A stretch of DNA of 64,000 nucleotides from Gerris lacustris (taxonomy: Eukaryota > Arthropoda > Insecta > Hemiptera > Gerridae), in assembly GCA_951217055.1 (NCBI GenBank), contig OX578276.1, positions 29,039,505 through 29,103,504 on the forward strand. The letters run 5' to 3'. Below the pieces are notes generated by a model. It had not been told where the DNA came from and did not search any database. It saw nothing but the letters and a program-made list of their open reading frames with translations. The translations under genes and the position numbers were made by a program. Shown here piece by piece: positions 41,905-52,419 of the stretch (position 1 is the first letter of the stretch; each line of letters starts with the position of its first letter).

Positions 41905-42545
41905 CCCACGAATGTTAAGGAGATCGTGGGTATAAGATGTGATGACTTTTCGGATCCATATGTCTTTTTCGATATGGATCCAATTAATGGATCACGTTAT
42001 TTTCATTATTTGGGCCTATAGAACAGCTCAAATTATGTTCTAAAAAACTATTAAGTTTGGTTCAAATAAGTATAAACATTACATTAATTATTCTAAGGAA
42101 ATTCTTCTCTAGATTGAAGCATATATCTAGTTTACCTTTCAAACAGGGGGATTTAACTAAGATAAATAAATTAAATTGGTCAAAAAGGCTTTAGTAAGAT
42201 TCCATCTTTTTTTTAAATGTGTGAAATTCTCTATAATACACAGGATGTCTGTGGAGAGCTTAAAGTATTACAAATTGTAAATCACCTATCAAGCTATAAA
42301 ATAAGTGAGAAAGAAATTGAGTTTCAATAAATGTCTTAAACATGATGAATTTCCTTAGAATATGATGTCCACCAATTGTACATAAAAATATTATATATAT
42401 TTAATATGGTTTAAAGTTTGGAACAAATTATAATTGATTGCACAAATATACTAGTTCTCATAAATATGTAAATGCAAATTGTTAAAATAAATGTATATAT
42501 AATAACTTAAGTGCTATTTTTTTTTATTCTTAGTAATTTATTTGA
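41905..42545 (+). other. 3'UTR side of the WD40-like gene
   Basis: AT-rich sequence without ORFs. AATAAA hexamers at 42165, 42326 and 42486 are candidate polyadenylation signals. The family S repeat begins near 42550. Confidence 0.45.
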
Positions 42546-42549
42546 TTTT

Positions 42550-42960
42550 TTACTTTCTCATGTACGTGGTATATATTTATGTGATGGTAGGAACATTTTA
42601 TTTTTAAATTTAGATGGATTTACACATTTTAAGGTCCCCTGAGTACAAAAATGTGTTTTTTGACTGAAGTCTCTGCAAAACTAACAAGGCCAGTTTCCCC
42701 AAAAATTTGGCCAAAAACTCTGAAAAATAAATTATTTCGGTTTTGACAATTTTGATTTTTTTAGAAATAGATTACTCAATTTAAATACAGATATTACCAT
42801 GTTTGTAATTAGTTTTCCTGGGAAAAAGCTAGTACCTGAGATATTGATGAAAATAAACCTGATTTAAGCTAAAATGAAATGTTAACCTGTTGAACACTTT
42901 TTAAATATGCTGTTTAATATTTACTCTCCGGCAAACTTAGGAATTTTTTGTGACTTTTTC
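42550..42960 (+). repeat. Family S copy, reverse orientation, eroded
   Basis: TACTTTCTCATGTACG, TTTACACATTTTAAGGTCCCC and TTTTCCTGGGAAAAAGCTAG follow the inverted family S order. The copy is divergent and truncated before the B box. Confidence 0.5.
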
Positions 42961-43359
42961 AGGAGACCTAAATCCTCCCTTAAAATGAAGATAAATAAGC
43001 ACAGAAATTAAAACTAACTGTATACATGGTGGCAAATGAGTTTATTTACAGATATAACTGACCATGTCTGTTAATATTTACCGTCGTGTAATGACCTAGG
43101 CTGGTGAACACGACTAAAAAACAAGCAAACAATACAAAAACCGACCATTAGATTACAAAAACCTATTTTTGATGGGTAATTTTAAAATTGGCTGTTTTGC
43201 AAGTTTGTTGTGCAGGGGCGATATGATAATTTAGGTAAAAGCAAATAAAATACTTTAAAAAAAAATGTAAATGAAGGAAAAGTTGAAAAAAATAGAAATA
43301 AATCTTAATGTTTAGTGTTTCCTCCTCTAGGTTGCATAAGGAGTGGAAAAATGAGGATT

Positions 43360-43720
43360 TAATGGCACTCTTACTTTGTTACCCACCCAAATGTATTTAT
43401 ATTATTTATTTTTTATTTATTATTAAATCCAAGTGAACTATTCTTTGTTCAAAATTTAGTAAGGAAACTTTTCCTTACTAGATAGTTGGACTAACGGACA
43501 TTGTCATTTTTATTTACAGAAGTGTGATATTCCTTTGTCCCAAAGGAATATTTGAAAATTCCCCTGTTAAGATTGTCAATTAATTAAAAAAAAATGTCAA
43601 ACACAATTATGTAAACAAACGGTGGGTAACCAAGTAAAATCTTGCCACATCGAGCCTAATTTACTTTGTTACCCATCCTAAGGTGGGTAACAAAGTAAAA
43701 AAGTACCGATTTAATTATCT
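43360..43720. repeat. Repeat with TTTACTTTGTTACCCACC ends
   Basis: CTTACTTTGTTACCCACCC at the left and GGTGGGTAACAAAGTAAAA at the right are inverted. Related text lies at 34740, 35440 and 35480. Interior AGTGTGATATTCCTTTGTCCC also occurs at 34800. It is non-coding. Confidence 0.55.
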
Positions 43721-44252
43721 ACTGCTTGTTTGTCTAAGATGTTTCATTCTTCTTTTATGGCAGTACTGACCTCAAGGGTACAATAAGGACTTGGTCGTTC
43801 TCTCAGAAACCCCCTTTCATGTCCCAGAAATGATCTATAAGATTGAATTATAGATTTTGAGCAGGTTGGTCCTCTTCGACCTCTTCAAGGTATTATTTTC
43901 ACTATCATGCTTAAGAACTATTAAGCTTAAAAATAGAAAACTTTTTATGCCTCGCCGTTTAAAATTTTTTTTGGAACAAACTAAACTATTAAAGTAGATC
44001 TTACAAATATACAAACTAAAGATCTAATAAATATATAGATAAAAAATGTTAAAATAAATGTATATATTTAAATCCTTATAAGTACTACATTTTTTTATAC
44101 TTAGTATTTTTTTTAAAAAACACCTTAATGCTACAACTTTATAACTAAAGAATTATTATTATTATTTTTTTTATTTTTATGGATAAATGTGGCAGATGAC
44201 ATTAATACATTATTATTATTTATATACTCAAGTAAAACTTAAATAGGAAGCC

Positions 44253-44471
44253 TTAGCCCTGGCGCACATTTAGACGCAGGGCAGGGCAGCACAGTTTTTT
44301 TTCAACTGCAGATATATTTATTCAACCTCATGAATTGAGATGCAGAGAGGGCAGGGCAGTGGTTCACCACATGTGGCCTTCCCAACGCTAGTGTGTCTGG
44401 TGTCTCTATCCATGAGGACTTATATATTTCTGAGGTTGCTCTACCCTGCGTATCGATGTGCACTGGCTTTA
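44253..44471. mobile_element. Harbinger-like MITE, about 215 bp
   Basis: Imperfect inverted ends GCCCTGGCGCACATTTAGAC and, inverted from the right, AGCCAGTGCACATCGATACG are followed by GCAGGG on both sides. TTA flanks left and right, fitting a PIF/Harbinger target. There is no ORF. Confidence 0.6.
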
Positions 44472-45589
44472 GATTCTATTTGTCAGTGTTTGTAGTAAGT
44501 TTAAAATCAACTAAATAATTAATGCTAAAACTCAACCACCTCATCATCACATGCCTACTTATCCTAAAAAAATAGAGATAATTAGTTGTAGTTCACTATT
44601 GAGTGACGTGATCTCTTAACAATTATTTTTATATTTATAATTAATATTTATTATTACAATATGTTATTTTTAAGTATTATCACATTTATTTTTTGGATTG
44701 TGTAATATTTATTTTAGTTGTTTGTAGACACTCTTTAATTCATAAATAAATGTTGAGACTGATTAACTCTTTGAAATATGATGAAAATTTGTGTTAATGG
44801 GTTCATAAATGCTCTATTGATGAACTGAAGGATTGATAAGTTTATTTTTATTTTTTTTTTTTTTTTAATAAAATGCAAATTTGACATAACTAAGACAATT
44901 TTTTTTGTATAAGTTTGTCATTCTTAATGAGATTTCATCAGTGTTTGTGGGTTCGTGCTATTTTTAGTATTATTTGTATAAGTGTATAACAATAAATATA
45001 TTGTTCAATGATAAAACACATGTGTAATAACTTAATAACATAAAATTTTATGCAGTGCTTGATTTCTGACAGTATGCACCGGTACCTCTGATGGAAGATT
45101 GCTGGTGCATATTTCTTTTGTTTATTTTTTACCAAGTTGTGAATACAACGGTAAATGCTCAGAAAAGTGTTAAAATAATGTTTTAAAAAGTTAAAATTTC
45201 AAAACTTTTGTACAGTTCAAAATAGTACTGGAACCTCTTTTTTTTACAAATCAAGCACTGATTGTTTGTATGTTGTCGAGGTAGGTATGTAATATGTAGG
45301 TAAAATTATCTACAATGAGCAATTAGCACTTAGATAATAAAATGAGCCTATCTATTCTTTTTTTACTATTTGTAATTGTAATACATTTTGACTGGGTGAG
45401 AAAATAAAAAATTTTGAGGGTAGCCAATAAGAGCACTGGATTTTGAATTCGAGAAGGTTGGGCCAACTAGGCAAATAAAAATATAATTGGCCCCACCCCT
45501 CCCATAGGCCTAGTGGCTTATTTTTTTTTCTTATATAGGTTGGTCAATCTGAGTGTCAAAAGTTAATGCTAATAATTGTAAAAAGAGTA

Positions 45590-45790
45590 TTGGGTTAAGG
45601 ACAATTTATTAACTGTTTAGGGAAGGTTCCCTTACCTTGGACACAACAAAAAATTAATTAACATGGTGAAGACAGGAATGTTGATGAAATAGTGTTGCCA
45701 GGCAAGTAGATAGTGTCACAGAAATAATTACCTCCTGTGCTGGGGGCAAGTTTCAAAGGTATGGGAACTTCCCCTACATTGAACCAATGT
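45590..45790. repeat. Repeat with GGTTCCCTTACCTTGG and TGTGCTGGGGGCAAG, copy 2
   Basis: It is the partly inverted counterpart of 9380-9560 (ATAGTGTTGCCAGGCAAGTAG, CCTGTGCTGGGGGCAAG). No ends or target duplication are clear. Confidence 0.45.
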
Positions 45791-46350
45791 ACAAGTACAA
45801 TTGGTACTAGCTTGTGAACACAATTTTAAGAGGAAAATACCCGTACAGAGACTCAAGAAGGCTATTTAGTACAGTTCAATGACTTAAAAACTATGTAAAT
45901 ATTTTAAAGTATATCTGTATCTAAGAGGCTAGTTATTTCAATTTAAGATTTTTATCTTAACTTTTAACCTTCAATTTAATTATGATAAGAAATAGTTGTT
46001 TCTAATTAATAGAATATTTGCAGCCAGTTTCTATTAAGCATTGTGGATAAACCACGGATCACTGTGTTTTTGTTGCATCCCTCAAAACTCAGTGGTTAAG
46101 AGTAATTGAGTTGTTTAATTTCCAGTGGTGTGGTAGGGGTTAACCCAGTAGTTAAGAGTGGATTTTTATCCGTATTTCCCCCTTATCTCTTTAATATTAA
46201 TATTTATAATTTAAATTTTTGGCACGGACTGTCATTGATTTGTATGTTTTTTAAAATATGATATCTGCAAAGCTTGTCTACTGTCAATCCTGAACAAATT
46301 CCATGTTATTTTGTTCACATATCTAAAAATATACCTTAAAATAATATTAT

Positions 46351-46600
46351 ATTTTAATTTAAATCAAATTATAATTACTATTTATAAAGGGAGACAGACA
46401 GTGGTTAGAGCTCCCGCCCACTGGAAATGAGGGGGAGGTCCGTGGTTCGAGTCCCGGCGCTAAAGTCTATTTTTCTCTGTCTGTCTCCCATTATAAATAG
46501 TAATTATAATTTGATTTAAATTAAAATTTAAACGTTCCGTAGTATGAATACTACCAATAACTTGTAAAAATTGAATTTCTAATTGATAGTATTAAGTACA
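46351..46600 (+). repeat. tRNA-derived SINE with inverted tail making a foldback
   Basis: The plus copy has an A-box-like CAGTGGTTAGAGCTCC and a B box GTGGTTCGAGTCCCGG, then CTCTGTCTGTCTCCC and a tail ending ACCAATAACTTGT. The left flank 46351-46402 is the inverted tail (TTTAATTTAAATCAAATT...GAGACAGACAG), so the element can fold over about 50 bases, like the hairpin at 34430. Confidence 0.75.
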
Positions 46601-46730
46601 GGTACTAATTGAGTACTTTATAATTACATGCGGTCTGGTTCTATTGTCATTTGTTGACTTCTAAGACTTGTAGAAACATTTGAAAGCTTAATTCGGGATT
46701 AGGTATCGATATCGTCAGAGGAAATTATTC

Positions 46731-46925
46731 TTCAGTGTAGCTTAATTGGTTCTGAGCTCCCGCACTCTGGAAATGAGGGGGAGGTCCGTGGTTCGAGTCC
46801 TGGCGCTGAAGTCTATTTTTCTCTGTCTGTCTCCCTTTATAAATTGTAATTATAATTTGATTTAAATTAAAATTTAAACGTTCCGTAGTATGAATACTAC
46901 CAATAACTTGTAAAAATTGAATTTA
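46731..46925 (+). repeat. tRNA-derived SINE, full copy
   Basis: The head 46731-46810 still folds an acceptor-like stem (TTCAGTG with CGCTGAA) and a D-arm (GCTTAATTGG...GAGC), and has a B box GGTTCGAGTCC. The anticodon arm is lost, replaced by CCCGCACTCTGGAAATGAGG. The tail CTGTCTGTCTCCC...TTTGATTTAAATTAAA matches the copies at 34430 and 46351. A pol III promoter is expected; it is not a functional tRNA gene. Confidence 0.75.
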
Positions 46926-47784
46926 TAATATTAGATAGAAACATTAGGCAATGCCTAGTGGTTGTTGCAACTTGCATGACACCTTTGTCTAAACACTGCA
47001 TATCTGGTGAGTTCTAATCCCAGAGAGATGAGATATGTTTTACACTGATAATCTCATTGAATAGAAGTGTAAAGTGTGTAAAATCTCATAATGTTATGAT
47101 CTCGACGTAAGAAGCAGCAAACAAAAATGTATATTGAAACTAGTTGATTTCAGCTCTTGTGTTAAAATTTTAAAATATCTGTTACGATAGTTTATCTCTT
47201 AGATACAGTTATATTTATTAAGTAAAAGAAAGACATGAAAGGTATAACCTTTTTTTATAATAAATATATTTTTAAAATGTTTTAGTCTCCTATTTTTATT
47301 ATAAATATATTTAAGCTATTGAATGTAAACTCTTTTATTTACACATCTTGTATGTGTAGCTCCTGTGTGTATTTATAATTACTTTGTGGAAAAAGAAAAG
47401 AATATATAATTATTTAATGCCATTGAATGTAATCTTCTATTTATACATTTTGTACGTGTAATTTTTTAAATTTATTTTTTAAAAAAAAATTACAAATTTG
47501 TGATTTATTAATTTTAAGGTAGAACAAATAAGATATATTCCTTTAAAAATCCTAATTTTTGTAATTAACCACAACTGTGATAATTTATGTAATAAAATGT
47601 TTTTAATTTTATTTGTACCTTTATCTAACTGTAACTTTATTATTTGCCCTTAAATTTTGATTATTTGTTAATAAAACTTATAGGGGATCATTATAACTGT
47701 TTTTATTGCATTTTGACTTTTCTGAAACAATCGTCTCAACTCCAACATATCTGGTTCAAATCCTAGAGAGATAAGACAATTTTT

Positions 47785-49076
47785 ACTACGTTTTTATTAG
47801 CTTGCTTTCTTGTTTGTATGTTTGTCCAGTACAAATCTTGCAATCGATTTTTAACTAACTTCCCGAGTAGCTAAACATTTGAAACTTTTAGAATAGCTCA
47901 GAACACGATGACAATGCATTATTTTAATACTTTTATTTTACCCATCTTTCAGCAGAATTTAATTAGTTTTCAGCAAATTTTGCTGTATTAGTCCCCAGGC
48001 CACCATAAGAAGTGAGTCGCTGATTGATAAAGTTTTCTTACCTTATGGAATCGCTTATTTATGCCTTGTCCACCGATGAATTGGGTATATGCAACTGGGC
48101 GCTGGGCCATTTCTTTTTTGTTGACATGCCAAACATGCCCTTCTGCGGGAACATTCAAAAGAGATAGATAAAGTTTTGATTTTCATAAGATCGTTTAATT
48201 AAATTATTTAAAAAACAGTGGTACACGTGGCCACCGATAAGAGTGGGCCGTTTGGGGTGGCCACCGCCCCAAACATATCGCTCTGCGGGGACGTTGAAAA
48301 GAAAACGGCCCACTCGTATCGGTGACCACCTTTACCACTGTTTTTGAAATAATTTAATTAAACGATCCTGTGAAAATCAAAACTTTATCTATCTCTTTTC
48401 AATGTTCCCGCAGAAGGGCAAGTTTGGCATGTCAACAAAAAAGAAATGGCCCAGCGCCCAGTTGCCATATACCCAATTCATCGGTGGACAAGGCATAAAT
48501 AAGCGATTCCATAAGGTAAGAAAACTTTATCAATCAGCGACTCACTTCTTATGGTGGCCTGTGGACTATATGGAAAGTTAGTTCGGAAAAAATCCGCAAA
48601 TTATTTTATTTGTTTTGACATATCCCATTGTATTTACAATCTTCATTTTGATGGGTTTCAAATTTGTGATTTTTTATTAGAGGTAAACATTGAATGACAG
48701 CGAAAAGTATACAAAGAAATAAATTAATTGACGTGTGACACCCAGCTTTGTTGACACTTGTGTCCTAGGTATAGGTTTAATTTTTTTGCATCTGTACTTC
48801 TTTACGTGTACACATTTTTCTTCTCTTACTGTCCCTACACAGGGGGCATATCAATGGCACGGTTTAGATTCGGTGTTCGTGAGATCTGTTGTACAAAGAT
48901 TTGTCCTTTTATAGGTTTAAGATCAGCTCTCTAGATGGTTGTCACTATTATGTGAAGTAAATAAATTCGGAACTATGTATTTTTTTTTTTTTTTTTCACT
49001 AACATTATATATTATAACAATGACAATTATATTATCAACATTACATATGATTGAACAGAAAATTTAAAAACGTAGT
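47785..49076. repeat. Family A TIR element, copy 2, carrying a nested palindrome
   Basis: It opens ACTACGTTTTTATTAGCTTGC and closes TTTAAAAACGTAGT. It is the reverse of 16583-17724. Where the other copy reads through GCTGTGCGGAAAG, this one is split by the 580-bp palindrome at 47989-48568. Confidence 0.65.
47989..48568. mobile_element. 580-bp foldback element (near-perfect palindrome)
   Basis: Arms of about 255-265 bases are nearly identical in inverted orientation, with a roughly 60-base centre. The ends are TAGTCCCCAGGCCACC and GGTGGCCTGTGGACTA, flanked by TAT on both sides (47986-47988, 48569-48571), consistent with a 3-bp or TA-type target duplication. The uninterrupted family A copy at 17.5 kb gives the empty-site reference. 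The right arm holds a 54-codon plus-strand frame starting MFPQKGKFGMSTKKKWPS that continues through YTQFIGGQGINKRFHK to AAG/GTAAGA, so it looks like a captured exon with its donor. Confidence 0.75.
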
Positions 49077-49469
49077 AGATAAAAAGTTCTTTTTATCTAG
49101 TAATTTTTTACACAGATGACCACATTGAGTTGATGTGTCATGTATTATTTCCCCTTCATCCATGATCTTATGTGGTGTCGATTGAAATGTTGAAAAACCA
49201 CATCAGTGCAGCGTTCACATCTAGACTTGTCTTTTCTTGGTATTTCTGCTTAATTTTTTCATTCTCTGAGGCTTCATTTGAGAATGTTTCTTCTAAAGTG
49301 CTTGTTGCCTAGGGTTGTTATTTAATTATGTATATTTTTTTAAAAAAATATTTTCATTTGAGAGTGTATAACGGTATAACCTATTAGTCCAAAAGATTGC
49401 ATCATAAAAGTGACACTAATATCAAGCTAGAATTTTGTGTATGAGTTAATTTTTTGGTATTCTCCAAGA

Positions 49470-49760
49470 ACATGTGTTTGACAAAGTTTGTCTGCCGGCC
49501 TAGCTTGGCCATAAACTGTTAAAAAAAAGAATGGTGGAGAGCGGTCATGTCTCGCCCATTTTGGTGGATAATGTTATTTTCATGATCTTAAGTACAAAAT
49601 TAGTTAGTAGGCTGAAAATCAATTTGAAGTTAGTTTTTCACTTGATAACTGAGCCCTTTGATCAGGAGTAATGTTTTACTAACTAACCCCGCAAGTGACA
49701 AACTTACATCAACTTGATTTTTATGCTTGCAAATGGTGAGATTAAAAAAATGATATTTTA
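49470..49760. mobile_element. TIR foldback element, copy 2 (AAGTTTGTCTGC family)
   Basis: AAAGTTTGTCTGCCGGCC...TAGCTTGGCCATAAACTG, then GTCTCGCCCATTTTGGTGG and CAAGTGACAAACTTACATCA, correspond to copy 1 in the same orientation. The right end is truncated. Confidence 0.6.
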
Positions 49761-50471
49761 TAATTAATAAAATAATCAAACCAATATGTGTTATATATAA
49801 TATTTTGCTAAGATGTGTTCATGTTTATATACATTTTACCTGTTACGGGGGCAATTAAAACAGATTAAGTCCAATCAGGGCTGTCCAAGTCCTCCTGTCT
49901 CTATTAGTCAGTAGAATTTGAGGATTAAGTAATTGTACATGTACCTATATTTTTAATTGAATAGTCATTTATTGAAAATATACATTTATAAATTCAAATA
50001 AAAACATATACATATAATATAAATTAATTTTACAAATTTTGGCCTTAAGCCATGGCCCATTAACATTTACCGGCTACCTTGGGACTGAAACCCATGACCA
50101 GTTTTCGTTTGTCTCTCATTGACTGTAGAAGAATTTTATTTCAAAATGAATTATTATTTCGAAACTTGTAAAAAGGATGATACCCCTTCAATGTAGCAGT
50201 CGTACCCCACCTGACAAAACTGATTTGATGGTCATAGTATTATTTTAATTTGTCTTATTTTGACAGAAGGGACCATCAAGAGGTAGGGAAGCCTGGGTCG
50301 TATTACTCTTTTATAGTAACTGACAAACAACAAATGTGAATTGGTGTGATATAGTCACTCCTTACACAACTTATTAAGTATATAAATACATTTTCACCAC
50401 ATTATGAATCAGATATAAGCCCTGAAGATGCCCAGGTGTGGATGAAATGTTGCCAATAGTTTTTGTTTCTG

Positions 50472-50700
50472 AAAGTTGAAGGACAAAGAAAAACAACTTA
50501 AATTAAAAATTATATTAAATAAAAATGTCAATTTTTCCTTTTTAATTCTGTCTGTAGGATTAATTGGATTTAAAAAAAAAACCTTTTTTCTTTCAAAATA
50601 TAATCCTACAGACAGAAAAAGAAGTAAAAAGGAAAAATTTACATTTTTTTTTAATATAATTTTTAAATTTAAGCTGTTTTTCTTTGTCCTTTGACCTTCA
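50472..50700. repeat. Inverted repeat, arms about 90-100 bp
   Basis: Left text TTGAAGGACAAAGAAAAAC and CTGTCTGTAGGATTA pair with right text TAATCCTACAGACAG and GTTTTTCTTTGTCC. The arms differ by small indels, so this hairpin is older than the one at 48 kb. Both strands have open frames of about 70-100 codons, only because the arms are A/T-rich and inverted. Confidence 0.75.
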
Positions 50701-50817
50701 GCAACAAGTGTAAACATGTTTTCATTTCAACCTCTGTTTTCGAGCCTTTCCATCTGAAAAATAACTTGTGTAATGTAGGTATAGTTACTTTTAGGCTACT
50801 CTGTTTATAAAAAATAA

Positions 50818-51327
50818 GTGTGGTGTCCCGATAGAAACGAAGTTCCTTATGCTTTTCATTAAATATTAATTATAAAATCACACTACTAAGTATAGTAAAC
50901 GATCCTAACTACTTATTTATGGTGGAGTTAGAAAAGAACAAAATTAAAAGATATACTACGCTAACTTCTAGTACTTAGCTGAGTTAAGGCAAAATAAAAA
51001 GAACAGAATTTTCTTAATTTATAAGTAGGTATGTATACGCAAAAAAGTTCGTCTCATCGAATAGGTGATGATAGAATCTTTTACCGTCCTGAAATTCAAA
51101 TTTTACATTTGAAGCTTACGAATACATGAGCTTTGCAAGCAAACTCTTGGGCGGATAACGAACTTGCCCAGGGCATTCGTAAAATGAACATAAGTAACAA
51201 ATTTTAACTAAATCTGTCAACTTTTATTCAAGTTATCGTCATCAATCAATTTTGTTACCGGTCATTTTTTTCGAATTCACTCCTGGACTCCAGGCACAGT
51301 AACGTGCAATAAGGAACTTTGATCCAA
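50818..51327 (+). repeat. TIR-type repeat, family E, copy 2
   Basis: It opens GGTGTCCCG...AACGAAGTTCCTTATG and closes AACGTGCAATAAGGAACTTTG. The sequence corresponds in reverse to 4990-5760. An internal stretch present in copy 1 is differently composed here. It is non-coding. Confidence 0.55.
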
Positions 51328-51576
51328 AATTAAATTTACAGTTGGTTTTAATAATGCATATTATTTAATGTATAATTTTCATTCAAATCACAACCATATT
51401 TTTACCAGGGCCGTTTCTACTAATAGGCAAGACTAGGCGGCCGCCTAGGGCGGCAAAATTTTAGGGGCGGAAAATGGAAGGGAAAAACAATGTTTCATGT
51501 TTTAAGCAAATGGAAGGGGAAAAAATAATGTTTAATCAAACAGCGAAAAAAATAGCAAATTAATAAAGAAAAAAAA

Positions 51577-51975
51577 CTGTGTGAGACAACTCAGACAAAC
51601 TTTCTCATGTACGAGTTCATATTTATTTAGCCCAGTGTTTTCCATTTATTAGTTTTCGTATGCAAATTTAATTATTATTGAACATTTCATCAACATTATC
51701 ATAAAAATAACTTCTCCTGGGCAGGTAATCGAACCCGGGTGCTCTACGTCCGTGTTTTAAGCTATTTTTTCAGGAACTATATTTTTCCCGGGAAAACGCC
51801 TTATATCGCTAGATTCGTATAATGTAAATGGACTACATTTTAGATTTTGTTAATCAAAATCGTAGGAACCGTTTTCGAGAAATAATTTTTTTCAGAGTTT
51901 TTGGGGGGTAGCGTCCTTAAATTTGGAGATAAGTATTGTGCCATCACAATACTTTCTCTTTATATGAGAAAGTAA
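51577..51975 (-). repeat. Family S copy inside a hAT element
   Basis: The full left half includes the GAATCGAACCCGG-like core near 51730. An internal deletion then joins GGGGGGTAGCG to GTGCCATCACAATACTTTC. It ends ATATGAGAAAGTAA and is followed at once by another copy, so the family can sit head to tail. Confidence 0.65.
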
Positions 51976-52195
51976 AAATCGGTCCGAGACAACTCAGACA
52001 AACTTTCTTATATACGAGTTCTTAATTACTTAGCCCAGTGTTTTCCATTTATTAGTTTACGTAGGTACATTTAATTATTATTGAATATTTGATCAAAATG
52101 TATCATAAAAATAACTTCTCCTCGTCGGGGAATCGAACGCGGCCTCTCTCCGTCAGCATTTAAAACTATTTTCTGGGGAACTAAATTTTTCTAAA
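51976..52195 (-). repeat. Family S copy, truncated, in tandem
   Basis: It begins ATCGGTCCGAGACAACTCAG directly after the previous copy and continues through GGGGAATCGAACGCGG to about 52195, where it breaks off. Both copies are nested in the hAT element 51406-52408. Confidence 0.6.
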
Positions 52196-52419
52196 TCTAT
52201 ACGTCTAAATGAATAAGTAATCAAATACAAAAATATGCAAAATCTGAATACGTGCTAAACTATCTGTGCTAAAGCAAGTTATAAAATGGTTTTCCTAATA
52301 CAACGAACACGTTGTTCATTGTATCCTTTTACGAAGAACTGAAGAAGGGGGAGGGGCAGCATTTTTCAATTCTCGCCTAGGGCGGCAAAATACCTAGAAA
52401 CGGCCCTGATTTTTACCAC

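Larger units (their letters stand above)
51406..52408. mobile_element. hAT element, 1003 bp, carrying two family S copies
   Basis: The ends CAGGGCCGTTTCTA and TAGAAACGGCCCTG are perfect inverted repeats flanked by the exact 8-bp duplication ATTTTTAC (51398-51405, 52409-52416). The sub-terminal CGCCTAGGGCGGCAAAAT occurs at both ends. There is no transposase; the body is mostly family S. Confidence 0.9.

Noticed and set aside
46731..46810. tRNA gene
   Set aside because: The acceptor, D-arm and B box are recognisable, but the anticodon arm is lost and the sequence continues into a SINE tail shared by other copies.
50409..50717. Open frames on both strands of 70-100 codons
   Set aside because: They are explained by the A/T-rich inverted arms of the hairpin.
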